Shown: one piece after another, positions 54,197-63,479 of the stretch
How the letters are laid out: each line of letters starts with the position of its first letter
How positions within the stretch are numbered: the first letter of the stretch is position 1
Assembly (NCBI RefSeq): GCF_000429525.1
Contig: NZ_AUCA01000005.1
Location: 1 to 64,000 of the forward strand
Direction of reading: 5' to 3'
DNA length: 64,000 nucleotides
Source: Alicyclobacillus contaminans DSM 17975
GTDB taxonomy: Bacteria > Bacillota > Bacilli > Alicyclobacillales > Alicyclobacillaceae
The notes under the pieces: generated by a model
What the model was told of the DNA's origin: nothing
The model's database searches: none
What the model saw: only the letters and a program-made list of their open reading frames with translations
Translations under genes and position numbers: made by a program

Positions 54197-55507
54197 ATGG
54201 GAAGGGCAGTGAGACACGTGGAAGCAACGGATCGTCCCGTGCGTTCGCGGTACCGCTGGGTGGTGTTTGCGGCCCTGGCACTCACCTACCTGTTGGTTTT
54301 CACGCAACGTACAGGGCCAGGCGTGATTTCGAATCAGCTGCAGGCGCGCTTTGGCGTGTCGTCTGCGGTGCTCGGCACCATGGCGAGCGTGCAATACTTT
54401 CTCTACATGATTTTGCAGGTGCCGATTGGGGCGTTCGCCGATAGATTGGGGCCGGAACGGCTGTTCATTACGGGGGCGGTGCTGGACGGCCTTGGCACGG
54501 TGGTCTTTTCAGGCGCGCCCGATTTTGCCTGGTTGCTCGTGGGGCGGGCGCTGGTCGGCGCGGGAGACGCGCTCATCTGGATCAATATCGTTTTGATTGT
54601 CGGACGTTGGTTCGCTGCTCAGGAGTTTGGGGGCATTCTCGGTTTCATAGGAACCTTCGGCAACGTCGGCGCATTGCTGGCGACCATTCCGTTTGCCGCC
54701 TGGGTCTCCGCGTCCGGATGGCGGGGGCCGTTCTGTCTGCTCGGGGTGTTGCTGCTGTTGGTCGCAGCGAGTGACCTGTTGGCCCTGCGCCCCGGAGCGC
54801 GACGCCGGCGGCCGGTGGAGTCTTCTCTGCATGTGGAGCGCATCCCGCTGTCCCAGACCCTGAACATCGTAGTGCGGGAGCGCATCTCGTGGGCCACGTT
54901 TCTCTGCCATTTTGGCGTGATGGGCAGTTATTTGGGATTCACCGGGCTGTGGGCGGTGCCCGTGTTCATGGATATGTACCACATCTCGCGGCCGACGGCG
55001 GCGCAGTTTGTGCTGGTGGGATTCATCGGTGCCATCCTCGGTGGTCCGGTGGTCGGGTACATTTCGGATCGATTTGGGGAGCGGAGGCGGCCCTACATCG
55101 TGCTGCAGGCGCTCGCGACGTTGGCCTGGTTGGTCGTTCCGCTGTGGGGAGGGCATCCGCCACAGTGGATGTCCTACCTCGTGCTGTTCGTGCTCGGATT
55201 TGGATGTGGCGGCAGTCTGTTGACGTTCGCGACGATTCGCGATGCGACTCCGGCGAGCAGATCTGGCGTCACGTCCGGGTTTGCCAATATGGGTGGATTT
55301 CTGAGCGCCGTGCTTTTGCCGGTTTTGTTTGGCGCCGTGCTCGATGCGGTGAATCCAACCCACGTCGTCCCGGGGCCGGCGCGCGGCTACGCACTGGCGT
55401 TTCTGGCGCCCGCGCTGTTTTCGGCATGTGGGGTTTTGGGCAGCTGTCTGCTGCCGAAGTCGCAGCGGGCCGGACGGCGCGTGCTGGAAGCAGAGGAGGG
55501 AGTTTAA
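54197..55507 (+). CDS. MFS transporter
   Basis: A 436-residue, 12-helix major facilitator. Loop motif GAFADRLGPERLF is the degenerate form of the MFS signature, with GYISDRFGERRRPYI in the second half. The helix RTGPGVISNQLQARFGV resembles the OPA/anion-cation-symporter branch (sugar-phosphate and organic-anion carriers), but the substrate is not clear. The start is uncertain: ATG at 54197, GTG at 54209 and GTG at 54218 are all in frame near GGGAAGGG. It overlaps the thioredoxin-like gene by one base (TAATG), so they are coupled. Confidence 0.88.
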   Translation: MGRAVRHVEATDRPVRSRYRWVVFAALALTYLLVFTQRTGPGVISNQLQARFGVSSAVLGTMASVQYFLYMILQVPIGAFADRLGPERLFITGAVLDGLGTVVFSGAPDFAWLLVGRALVGAGDALIWINIVLIVGRWFAAQEFGGILGFIGTFGNVGALLATIPFAAWVSASGWRGPFCLLGVLLLLVAASDLLALRPGARRRRPVESSLHVERIPLSQTLNIVVRERISWATFLCHFGVMGSYLGFTGLWAVPVFMDMYHISRPTAAQFVLVGFIGAILGGPVVGYISDRFGERRRPYIVLQALATLAWLVVPLWGGHPPQWMSYLVLFVLGFGCGGSLLTFATIRDATPASRSGVTSGFANMGGFLSAVLLPVLFGAVLDAVNPTHVVPGPARGYALAFLAPALFSACGVLGSCLLPKSQRAGRRVLEAEEGV

Positions 55508-55854
55508 TGCAAGAGATTCGAACACTGGATGAATATTTCACCGTTGTACGGCGAGAGCAGCCCAGCGTGATGCTGTTTTCCGCGGGCTGGTGTCCCGACT
55601 GCCGGTACCTGGATCGATTTATCGACGAGGTGGTCGACGCCTATGCGGATCGGGCAACGTTTTACAAGGTTGACCGGGACGCGTTTCCGGAGCTCTGCGA
55701 GACGCTGGACATCCTAGGCATTCCGAGCTTCTTGGCGTATCGCAATGGGCAGGTGATTGGGCGGTTCGTCAGCAAACTGCGGAAGACGCGCGATGAGGTT
55801 GAGCGGTTCTTGGACGAGGTGCTCTCCACTGACGATGCGTCGAAGAAAGCCTGA
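55507..55854 (+). CDS. Thioredoxin-like protein
   Basis: A 115-residue thioredoxin-fold protein. The active site is AGWCPDCRYL, a WCPDC variant with Pro-Asp in place of the classic Gly-Pro. The cis-proline ILGIPSFLAYRNGQ follows as expected. The start overlaps the MFS stop, behind GAGGAGGGAG. CPDC thiols are found in bacilliredoxin-like and YtpP-type proteins, which reduce mixed disulfides; YtpP of Bacillus is similar in size. The following acyl-CoA dehydrogenase gene starts 29 bases later. Confidence 0.9.
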   Translation: MQEIRTLDEYFTVVRREQPSVMLFSAGWCPDCRYLDRFIDEVVDAYADRATFYKVDRDAFPELCETLDILGIPSFLAYRNGQVIGRFVSKLRKTRDEVERFLDEVLSTDDASKKA

Positions 55855-55883
55855 GCGAGTTGGCGGCGGAGAGGGGATGAGTG

Positions 55884-57068
55884 ATGAGGACGGAGAACTG
55901 GTTTGCGACCACGGAGGACATGCGCCAACGGCTGGAAGTGACGCAACGTCTGGCCGACGCGTTTGCCAAGACCGCGCCGCACTATGACGAGACCAACATG
56001 TTTCCGCACGCACACATCGACGCATTGCGCGAATCCGGCTACGTGACTTGGACGGTGCCCAAGGCGTATGGAGGACTCGAAATTTCGTTGTACGAACTGC
56101 TTTTGCATCAGGAGCAGTTGGCGAGAGGGGACGGATCGACCGCGTTGGCCATCGGCTGGCATGTCGGAATGATGTTGAACCTGCGCGCCAGCCGGGCGCT
56201 GCCGGAACCGGTGTTTGCGGAAATCTGCGAGAGTGTCGTGACGCAGGGTAAGCTCATCAACAGTTGCGCCAGCGAGCCGGCCACCGGCAGCCCGAGCCGC
56301 GGCGGACGTCCGGAGACGACCGCCGTGCGGGTGGACGGCGGGTACCGCTTGACCGGCCGCAAAACGTTCAGTACCCTCAGTCCGGCATTGGGCTGGATTC
56401 TGGTGACTGCGGGCATCGCCGATACGGAGGAAAGCGGAGAATTTTTGGTGCGCGGCGAAGCCGTGGAAGTTGTTGAGACGTGGAACATGATGGGCATGCG
56501 CGGCACGGGAAGCCACGACATTGTGCTTCGCGATGCGTTCGTCCCCGAGCACCACCTGGTGGGGCGCTACAGGCCCGGCGAACGTTCGGTGCGCAATCGC
56601 GACGGCGGTGGCTGGCAACTGCATATTCCAGCCTGTTATCTGGGCATCGCGTTGAATGCGCGTGACGTGGCGGTCCGCTATGCGTCGACTTATCAACCGA
56701 ACAGCCTGCCGCACCCCATCGCCAAGGTGGAGCACGTGCGGCAGAAAATCGGAGAGATGGAACTGAAGCTGTTGACCGCTCGCACGTTGATGTACGATGT
56801 GGCGCGCCGCTGGGACGCTGCATCGCCGGATGATCGGATGGCGCTCAAGCCCGCGCTGGCGGCGGCCAAGATGCACGCCACCAACACGGCGCTGGAGGTG
56901 GTGGACCTCGCCATGCGCGTGGTGGGTGCGCGAAGTTTGTCCCGCGACATGGTGCTGGAGCGGCTGTATCGGGACGTGCGGGCCGGTCTGCACAATCCGC
57001 CAATGGACGATGTGACGCTCAAACTGCTGGCGGAGCGGGCGGTGGACCAGGTGATGAATCAAGAGTAA
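55884..57068 (+). CDS. Acyl-CoA dehydrogenase family protein
   Basis: A 394-residue flavoprotein of the acyl-CoA dehydrogenase superfamily. The three-domain layout is present: helical N-terminal domain, central barrel with [17 protein letters not shown] and [20 protein letters not shown], and C-terminal helices. The catalytic Glu of classic enzymes is not obvious, which recalls the DszC/NcnH flavin-monooxygenase-like branch, including sulfur-compound oxidases. The segment [13 protein letters not shown] is conserved in that branch. The start is ATG 55884 (a GTG at 55881 is in frame). It ends at a strong hairpin. Confidence 0.85.
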   Translation: MRTENWFATTEDMRQRLEVTQRLADAFAKTAPHYDETNMFPHAHIDALRESGYVTWTVPKAYGGLEISLYELLLHQEQLARGDGSTALAIGWHVGMMLNLRASRALPEPVFAEICESVVTQGKLINSCASEPATGSPSRGGRPETTAVRVDGGYRLTGRKTFSTLSPALGWILVTAGIADTEESGEFLVRGEAVEVVETWNMMGMRGTGSHDIVLRDAFVPEHHLVGRYRPGERSVRNRDGGGWQLHIPACYLGIALNARDVAVRYASTYQPNSLPHPIAKVEHVRQKIGEMELKLLTARTLMYDVARRWDAASPDDRMALKPALAAAKMHATNTALEVVDLAMRVVGARSLSRDMVLERLYRDVRAGLHNPPMDDVTLKLLAERAVDQVMNQE

Positions 57069-57077
57069 CCGCGCGGT

Positions 57078-57104
57078 GAACGGCGACGCGACGCGTCGCC
57101 GTTC
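57078..57104 (+). terminator. Hairpin after the acyl-CoA dehydrogenase gene
   Basis: GAACGGCGACGC pairs perfectly over 12 bp with GCGTCGCCGTTC around a three-base loop. The T-tract is weak. Confidence 0.65.
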
Positions 57105-57134
57105 GCTTGTGTGTGCGTTGAATCCTCCCAATGG

Positions 57135-57164
57135 TGGACTTTTCGGAATTATCACGGATAAAAT
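57135..57164 (+). promoter_or_regulatory. Possible promoter of the acyl-CoA synthetase gene
   Basis: TGGACT (57135-57140) and TAAAAT (57159-57164) are 18 bases apart, about 50 bases before the start codon. Confidence 0.5.
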
Positions 57165-57212
57165 AGAGTAGCATTGGATGTTTGTGAGATTCCATCAGGG
57201 GGAGAGGATGGC

Positions 57213-58796
57213 ATGGGCTTCAACTTTGCCCGCGAGGTGGACAGAATTGCTGAACAGGCACCGGACAGGCTGGCGGTGCTGTGCGTTTCGGCCGATGGCG
57301 AGGAGGTGCGCGTCCGCTACGATGAACTGCGGCGGACAACCAATCGGCTGGCCCGCGGCCTGGCTGAACATGGGCTGCAGAAAGGAGACAGGGTGCTCGT
57401 TCTGCTGCCGCGCGGAACGCAGGCGTACATCGTCTATCTGGCGCTGATCAAGTTGGGCGCGGTGGTGATTCCCGGATCGGAAATGCTCCGCAAATCGGAC
57501 ATCGCCTATCGGCTCCAGCACGCACAGAGCGTGGCGGTGATTGCGCACAGCACATTGACCGGCGAAGTCGATCTCGCGCGAGGAGAGTGCCCCAGCCTGC
57601 GGCAGTGTTACATTGTGGATGGACGTCAGGAGGGCTGGACGTCACTCGATGCGGTGGCCAGCGACGACGACAGCGCATTTGTGGTGGACACGGACGATGA
57701 CGATCTCGCGTTCCTCTCGTACACCAGCGGAACCACGGGAGGTCCGAAGGGCGTGATGCACCGGGCTGCCTGGCCGCGGGAACACCTGAAGATGGCGGGT
57801 ACCTATTGGTTCGACGCGCAGGCGGGGGAGCTGGTTTGGGCCACGGCGGGACCGGGATGGGCAAAGTGGATCTGGAGCCCGTTTGTCTCCACGCTCGGCA
57901 ATGGGGCAACCGCTTTCGTCTACCAGGGTCGGTTCCAGCCGGAGACGTACCTCGAATTATTGCAGCGCTATCAGATCTCGCTGCTGTGCGCCACGCCGAC
58001 GGAGTACCGGTTGATGTCCAAGGTGAAAGACCTCGGGCGCTTTCGGCTTTACCTCAGGTCCGCGGTGTCAGCGGGGGAACCGCTGAATCGCGAGGTGATT
58101 GACACCTTTCAGCGGCAATTTGGCATCGCGGTGCGAGATGGTTACGGACAGACAGAGAATACCCTTCTGGCAGGGACGTTGCAGGGGATGGAAATCCGTG
58201 CTGGGTCCATGGGGAAAGCGTTTCCAGGGATGCCGGTGAGCATTGTCGACGACAACGGCGTGGAATTGGGCGTCGGTGAAGTGGGGCACATCGCCGTCCA
58301 CAGGTCCCACCCGGCGCTGTTCCGGGGATATCTCAATGACTCGGAGCGCACCGAGCGGGCGTTCCGCGGCGAATGGTACATCACCGGGGACAAAGGGCGG
58401 AAGGACGAGGAGGGGTACTTCTGGTTTGAGGGGCGGTCGGACGACATCATCATCTCCGCCGGCTACACCATCGGACCGTTTGAGGTTGAAGATGCCTTGG
58501 TGAAACATCCCAAGGTTGCGGAATGCGCTGTGGTTGCCAGCCCCGATGCGGAGCGCGGCCACATCGTCAAGGCGTACGTGGTGCTGCGGAATCCCGAGGA
58601 CGCGGCGGATCCGGAGCTGGTTGGGGAGCTGCAGGAGCACGTCAAGCGGGTCACGGCCCCGTACAAATACCCTCGAGCCATCGCGTTCGTGGACAGTTTG
58701 CCAAAGACGACCAGCGGCAAAATCCGCCGGGTTGAACTGCGGGAACGGGCCGAGCAGGAGGCGGCGGTCGAAGCGGCCACCAGCGAGGAACGTTAG
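57213..58796 (+). CDS. AMP-dependent acyl-CoA synthetase (MbcS/ACSM-like)
   Basis: A 527-residue ANL-superfamily ligase that activates a carboxylic acid through an acyl-adenylate. The P-loop YTSGTTGGPKGVMH lies near residue 170. The adenylate motif GYGQTEN, the hinge WYITGDKGRKDEEGYFWFEGRSDD and the C-terminal catalytic lysine in PKTTSGKIRRVEL are all present. It resembles medium-chain or branched-chain acyl-CoA synthetases such as B. subtilis MbcS. The ATG at 57213 follows GGGGGAGAGG. It may feed the adjacent acyl-CoA dehydrogenase-like enzyme. Confidence 0.93.
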   Translation: MGFNFAREVDRIAEQAPDRLAVLCVSADGEEVRVRYDELRRTTNRLARGLAEHGLQKGDRVLVLLPRGTQAYIVYLALIKLGAVVIPGSEMLRKSDIAYRLQHAQSVAVIAHSTLTGEVDLARGECPSLRQCYIVDGRQEGWTSLDAVASDDDSAFVVDTDDDDLAFLSYTSGTTGGPKGVMHRAAWPREHLKMAGTYWFDAQAGELVWATAGPGWAKWIWSPFVSTLGNGATAFVYQGRFQPETYLELLQRYQISLLCATPTEYRLMSKVKDLGRFRLYLRSAVSAGEPLNREVIDTFQRQFGIAVRDGYGQTENTLLAGTLQGMEIRAGSMGKAFPGMPVSIVDDNGVELGVGEVGHIAVHRSHPALFRGYLNDSERTERAFRGEWYITGDKGRKDEEGYFWFEGRSDDIIISAGYTIGPFEVEDALVKHPKVAECAVVASPDAERGHIVKAYVVLRNPEDAADPELVGELQEHVKRVTAPYKYPRAIAFVDSLPKTTSGKIRRVELRERAEQEAAVEAATSEER

Positions 58797-58830
58797 AAAT
58801 ATCTCCTAGGGTTTGTTTGAGGGGATGGAA

Positions 58831-58869
58831 AACCTCCGCTCCGCACGATTGCGGGAGCGGAGGTTCTTT
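58831..58869 (+). terminator. Terminator of the acyl-CoA synthetase gene
   Basis: AACCTCCGCTCC pairs with GGAGCGGAGGTT (58854-58865), followed by CTTT. It also lies at the 3' side of the minus-strand glycosyltransferase gene. Confidence 0.8.
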
Positions 58870-58928
58870 CCGTGCAATCGCGCCGCCGCAAGAGCTAGAA
58901 TGAGCCCTTTGGGCCACCCCATGTGCCG

Positions 58929-60134
58929 TCAGTCAGCCGCTCGCTGGCTGTTGGCGGCCGGCAGCAAGCCGAAGAGCGCCTCGTGAAGCGTGTCCACGCG
59001 CGCCGACCAAGTGTTCGCGCGAAGGAAGTTGGCCACGTCTTCCGCTTTGGCGCGTCGGCGTCCATTCAGAATCTCAAGCAGCGCTGCCACGCCCTCATCC
59101 GCGTTACGCGCCAACCAAACGTAGTCGGACATGCGAGACGTGATTTCGTGGATGGGCGTGGACACAACTTCCCGGCCCGCGGCCAGGTACTCGTAGACCT
59201 TGATGGGATTCACCGCCTGCGACAGTTCGTTGTTCCGAAACGCCACCAAGGTGGCCGCAAAGCCCGCCAGGAATTGCGGAAGTTCTGCGTAGGGCTGGAG
59301 TCCCAAAAAGTGCACGTTCGGCTGTTGTTGCAGCGCTTCAACCGACGTTTCCACCGGCCCAATCAGGACGAAGTGAATATCGGACAACTGCTGCGCCAGG
59401 CCGGCGATGAACGCCTGGTCGACCCAGGAGCCAATGCCGCCGACAAATCCGACGCGCGGTCCGGGGATGTTTTTCAGCAATGGATGCTCCGCCGCGGTTG
59501 CGGCGGTTGCAAAATGGTCGACCTCGGCGGCGTTGGGGAGCAGCCGGACATCGCAATGCCACTGCTCCATCCGCTGTTTCAACCGGTCTGCGGTGGCGTA
59601 CACAAATCGGCTCTGGTACACCAGCGCTCGCTCCATGCCATCGACGACGTCCGCCGCAATCCACCCTTCGAAATGCGCGTGGAAATCCACGCAGTCGTAA
59701 ACCACGGCCACCGGGGACAGGTGAGGGATGAGATCCACGGAGGTCGGCAGCATCGGCAGCAGAATGTATGGCCCTGGACAAGCGGTCCGAATCTGTTGCG
59801 CAAGCAGCGCCTGATTCCATCGATTCACGGTCCGGTACATGTTTCCGAACGGAAGCACGGCGACGGGGGAAAGAACGCGCACCTGACCGCGCCCGCCGTC
59901 TGAATTCATGGTTTCGGCGGCCGGCATTGTCCCAGCCATCGCATGCAGGGATTGCCGTGGCAACAGCCGCTGGCGCAGCGATGGGTTTTTCAGTGGACTC
60001 AGCCAGGTCACCGGCGGATTGACGAATAAGACATTCCAACCGCGTTCGGCCAGACCGCGCGCGAAGTGCTGCGGCCGGGCTGTCGTCCCGCTCCAGGGGA
60101 CGGCCGATGTCAAAACAATGGTGGGTCGTGTCAT
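58929..60134 (-). CDS. Glycosyltransferase, TuaH-like (GT-B fold)
   Basis: A 401-residue transferase. The N-terminal half has IVLTSAVPWSGTTARPQHFA, and a DxD-like VVYDCVDFHAHFEGW. The C-terminal domain shows GPRVGFVGGIGSWVDQAFI, LIGPVE and NPIKVYEYLAAGREVVSTP, the donor-nucleotide loop of GT1/GT4 enzymes. It most resembles TuaH of teichuronic acid synthesis. The start is uncertain: ATG 60134 gives a normal N-terminus but its AAAGGAG is 14 bases away; ATG 60191 adds 19 residues. It is the last gene of the three-gene envelope operon (gap 28 to 84 bases). Confidence 0.85.
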   Translation of the reverse strand: MTRPTIVLTSAVPWSGTTARPQHFARGLAERGWNVLFVNPPVTWLSPLKNPSLRQRLLPRQSLHAMAGTMPAAETMNSDGGRGQVRVLSPVAVLPFGNMYRTVNRWNQALLAQQIRTACPGPYILLPMLPTSVDLIPHLSPVAVVYDCVDFHAHFEGWIAADVVDGMERALVYQSRFVYATADRLKQRMEQWHCDVRLLPNAAEVDHFATAATAAEHPLLKNIPGPRVGFVGGIGSWVDQAFIAGLAQQLSDIHFVLIGPVETSVEALQQQPNVHFLGLQPYAELPQFLAGFAATLVAFRNNELSQAVNPIKVYEYLAAGREVVSTPIHEITSRMSDYVWLARNADEGVAALLEILNGRRRAKAEDVANFLRANTWSARVDTLHEALFGLLPAANSQRAAD

Positions 60135-60218
60135 GGACGAGGTGCCTACTCCTTTGTCTGTCTTTTGACCGCTCGCGTTGTGGGCGGACATGGGAACGCC
60201 GCTCGGTCCATGGGTTCC

Positions 60219-60947
60219 TCAGGCCGTGAGCCGCCGCCATTTGTACAGACTCACGGCAATGCGGTAGAACACCATCAACAGGCCGAGGGCACTCACGAAA
60301 GCAAAGAATGGCGGAATCGCCAAGAACGCGATGAACACCAGCATGGTGAAGTACTGCTCGCCGATGATAAAGCTGCGGAACGGCACCAAGGCGCGAAGGC
60401 GCTGCAGGCGTGAAAATCCGTCGTTCGGCGTCGAATGCGCGGCGGTTCGCTGCGCGTCCTGGCCACCGGATCCATTCAACTTGCGAAGGAAGTCCACCTG
60501 GCCCAAGTATTCCAGCATGTACAAGGCGAAGAGGGCCACCATCGCCCAAATCCAGATGTCCTGTCGATCCGGATGGTGCTTCGTGTAGCCCCAGGCCAGG
60601 CTGAAATACACTGCGAATTCCTTGATTCGATCCGCCACTTGGTCCAGCCATCCGCCGATGGGCGAGAACTGCTGGCGATAGCGCGCCAACTGGCCGTCCG
60701 CGCAGTCCACCACGTAGGACAGCTGCACGAGTATGAGGCCAATCCAAACCGCCGTACATCCGCCCATCGCGAACGCTGCGCATCCAATCAACGCCATTCC
60801 CAACGAGGAAAGGGTCAACCCGTTTGGGGTGACCCCAGTGTTGCGCAGCAGATAGACCAGGCGGATGGACAACGGGTAGTACAGGTAGTTGGTCCAGATA
60901 TCAATGGGTCGTTTGGCGCATGCGTCAATGCGTTTCAGTTCTGACAT
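60219..60947 (-). CDS. CDP-alcohol phosphatidyltransferase family enzyme
   Basis: A 242-residue membrane enzyme with about six helices. The catalytic motif is complete: D-x2-DG-x2-AR-x8-G-x3-D-x3-D, seen as DCADGQLAR followed by GGWLDQVADR. It moves a phospho-group from a CDP-activated alcohol to an acceptor alcohol. Classical phosphatidyl-glycerol or -serine synthases are smaller and lack the long N-terminal and central cytoplasmic segments seen here. The Gly/Ser/Asn-rich loop (NGSGGQDAQRTAAHS) at about residue 160 is unusual. It lies between the nucleotidyltransferase and the glycosyltransferase. The acceptor and donor are unknown. Confidence 0.88.
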   Translation of the reverse strand: MSELKRIDACAKRPIDIWTNYLYYPLSIRLVYLLRNTGVTPNGLTLSSLGMALIGCAAFAMGGCTAVWIGLILVQLSYVVDCADGQLARYRQQFSPIGGWLDQVADRIKEFAVYFSLAWGYTKHHPDRQDIWIWAMVALFALYMLEYLGQVDFLRKLNGSGGQDAQRTAAHSTPNDGFSRLQRLRALVPFRSFIIGEQYFTMLVFIAFLAIPPFFAFVSALGLLMVFYRIAVSLYKWRRLTA

Positions 60948-60974
60948 ATGATTCACTCACTCATTTTCACTGCT

Positions 60975-61712
60975 TCACTGCAGAGTTTGAAATGTCCGCA
61001 CCACTTCGTTCACGGCATACTCGTAGTCTTCCGGGAAATCGACTTCGACGCAGGGCAATCCAGTGATGTCGACCGCGAGCAACTGGGACTTGTCCTCCAT
61101 CGCGTCGAGGGCGTGTTCAAAAAACTTCATTTCGTTGCCGGCGTGGGCTTCGCGATGCACCGTCTCTCGGAACCTGCACGCGAGCGCTCCGGTAAACTTG
61201 GCCACACCGATGAATTCGCCATAGCACACTTCCGGATTGAGGTGCTTTCCAATATCGGTGATCTGCGATCCCGAGACTATCACCTTCACCTCTTCTTCCC
61301 GGCACTGCTTGCGATCAATGGCCAGGTGACCGCCGTCGCTGCAGGGCACCAGACGCTCGAGGATTTGATGGTCAAACACCACGTCGGCGTTGAGGTAATA
61401 GAAGTCTCCGGTGTATTCGGTCAAAGCGTGGTTTAAGGAGAACAGCGTATTGGTGGTGGCGAAGTCGGGGTTTTCCACATACGTGACGCGCACGTCCGGG
61501 TGGTGAGCCGCGATGTGCTCTTGGATCATATCTTTGCGGTAGCCCACCACCATCACGATGTCTTTCACATCGATATGTTTCAGGGCTTCCAACTGCCAGT
61601 CCAGAATCGTTTTGGAGCCCATGGGCAACAGACACTTCGGCTTATCGTTCGTGAGCGGGCGCAGCCTCGTGGACATGCCCGCGGCAAGAATGACGGCATG
61701 AATGGGTTGCAT
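60975..61712 (-). CDS. NTP-transferase family cytidylyl/nucleotidyltransferase
   Basis: A 245-residue enzyme of the sugar-nucleotidyltransferase superfamily. The N-terminal signature ILAAGMSTRLRPLTNDKPK matches GxGxR-x7-PK, and GDFYYLNADVVFDH provides the metal-binding Asp. It belongs to the group containing phosphocholine, inositol-phosphate and glucose-1-phosphate cytidylyltransferases. Pairing with a CDP-alcohol transferase points to a CDP-activated product. The ATG at 61712 has a strong GAGGAGGTTTACTG site. It is first in the operon and divergent from the S-box region. Confidence 0.87.
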   Translation of the reverse strand: MQPIHAVILAAGMSTRLRPLTNDKPKCLLPMGSKTILDWQLEALKHIDVKDIVMVVGYRKDMIQEHIAAHHPDVRVTYVENPDFATTNTLFSLNHALTEYTGDFYYLNADVVFDHQILERLVPCSDGGHLAIDRKQCREEEVKVIVSGSQITDIGKHLNPEVCYGEFIGVAKFTGALACRFRETVHREAHAGNEMKFFEHALDAMEDKSQLLAVDITGLPCVEVDFPEDYEYAVNEVVRTFQTLQ

Positions 61713-61845
61713 CAGTAAACCTCCTCAAGGGCATTGAGGGAATTTGGACATTCATCTTATTAAAACAATTGCCATCCCGGCGAGTCAAGCGCACTGTCCC
61801 ATTCTCCCATTCATCCATCGTCTGGCTGCGTCTGCAATTTGTTGG

Positions 61846-61874
61846 TTGACAGCACAGATGGCCGATGATATAGT
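61846..61874 (+). promoter_or_regulatory. Promoter of the metY-metX operon
   Basis: TTGACA (61846-61851) and TATAGT (61869-61874) have a 17-base spacer, directly ahead of the S-box. Confidence 0.85.
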
Positions 61875-61908
61875 AACGCCATCAAAAATTACAGATGATT
61901 CACCACAC

Positions 61909-62029
61909 TCTTATCCAGAGCGGCGGAGGGACTGGCCCAATGAAGCCCGGCAACCACCAGGAGAACAACCTGGAGAGGTGCCAATTCCTGCAGGACGGTG
62001 CGAGCAGCGATGTCCTGAGAGATGAGAGA
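61909..62029 (+). ncRNA. SAM-I riboswitch (S-box)
   Basis: The leader carries the S-box core: CTTATCCAGAG, GGCGGAGGGACTGGCCC, TGAAGCCCGGCAACC, GGTGCCAATTCCTGC, then GAGAGATGAGAG. SAM binding should favour the terminator that follows and shut off the sulfur/methionine genes when SAM is plentiful. Confidence 0.95.
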
Positions 62030-62057
62030 CGTGTCCGGAGTTCCTTGTGATCTACCG

Positions 62058-62085
62058 AACCGCTCCTCTCAGGAGCGGTTTTTCA
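62058..62085 (+). terminator. S-box terminator
   Basis: AACCGCTCCT pairs with AGGAGCGGTT around a three-base loop, followed by TTTCATTT. It is the expression platform of the SAM riboswitch. Confidence 0.9.
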
Positions 62086-62107
62086 TTTGGCGGCGCGCGG
62101 GCGCTGA

Positions 62108-63424
<1,317 letters not shown>

Positions 63425-63479
63425 CCGTTGACAAAATGCACTTCGGCCGTCTCACGTGTGGAAAGGGGGATGGATTCGC

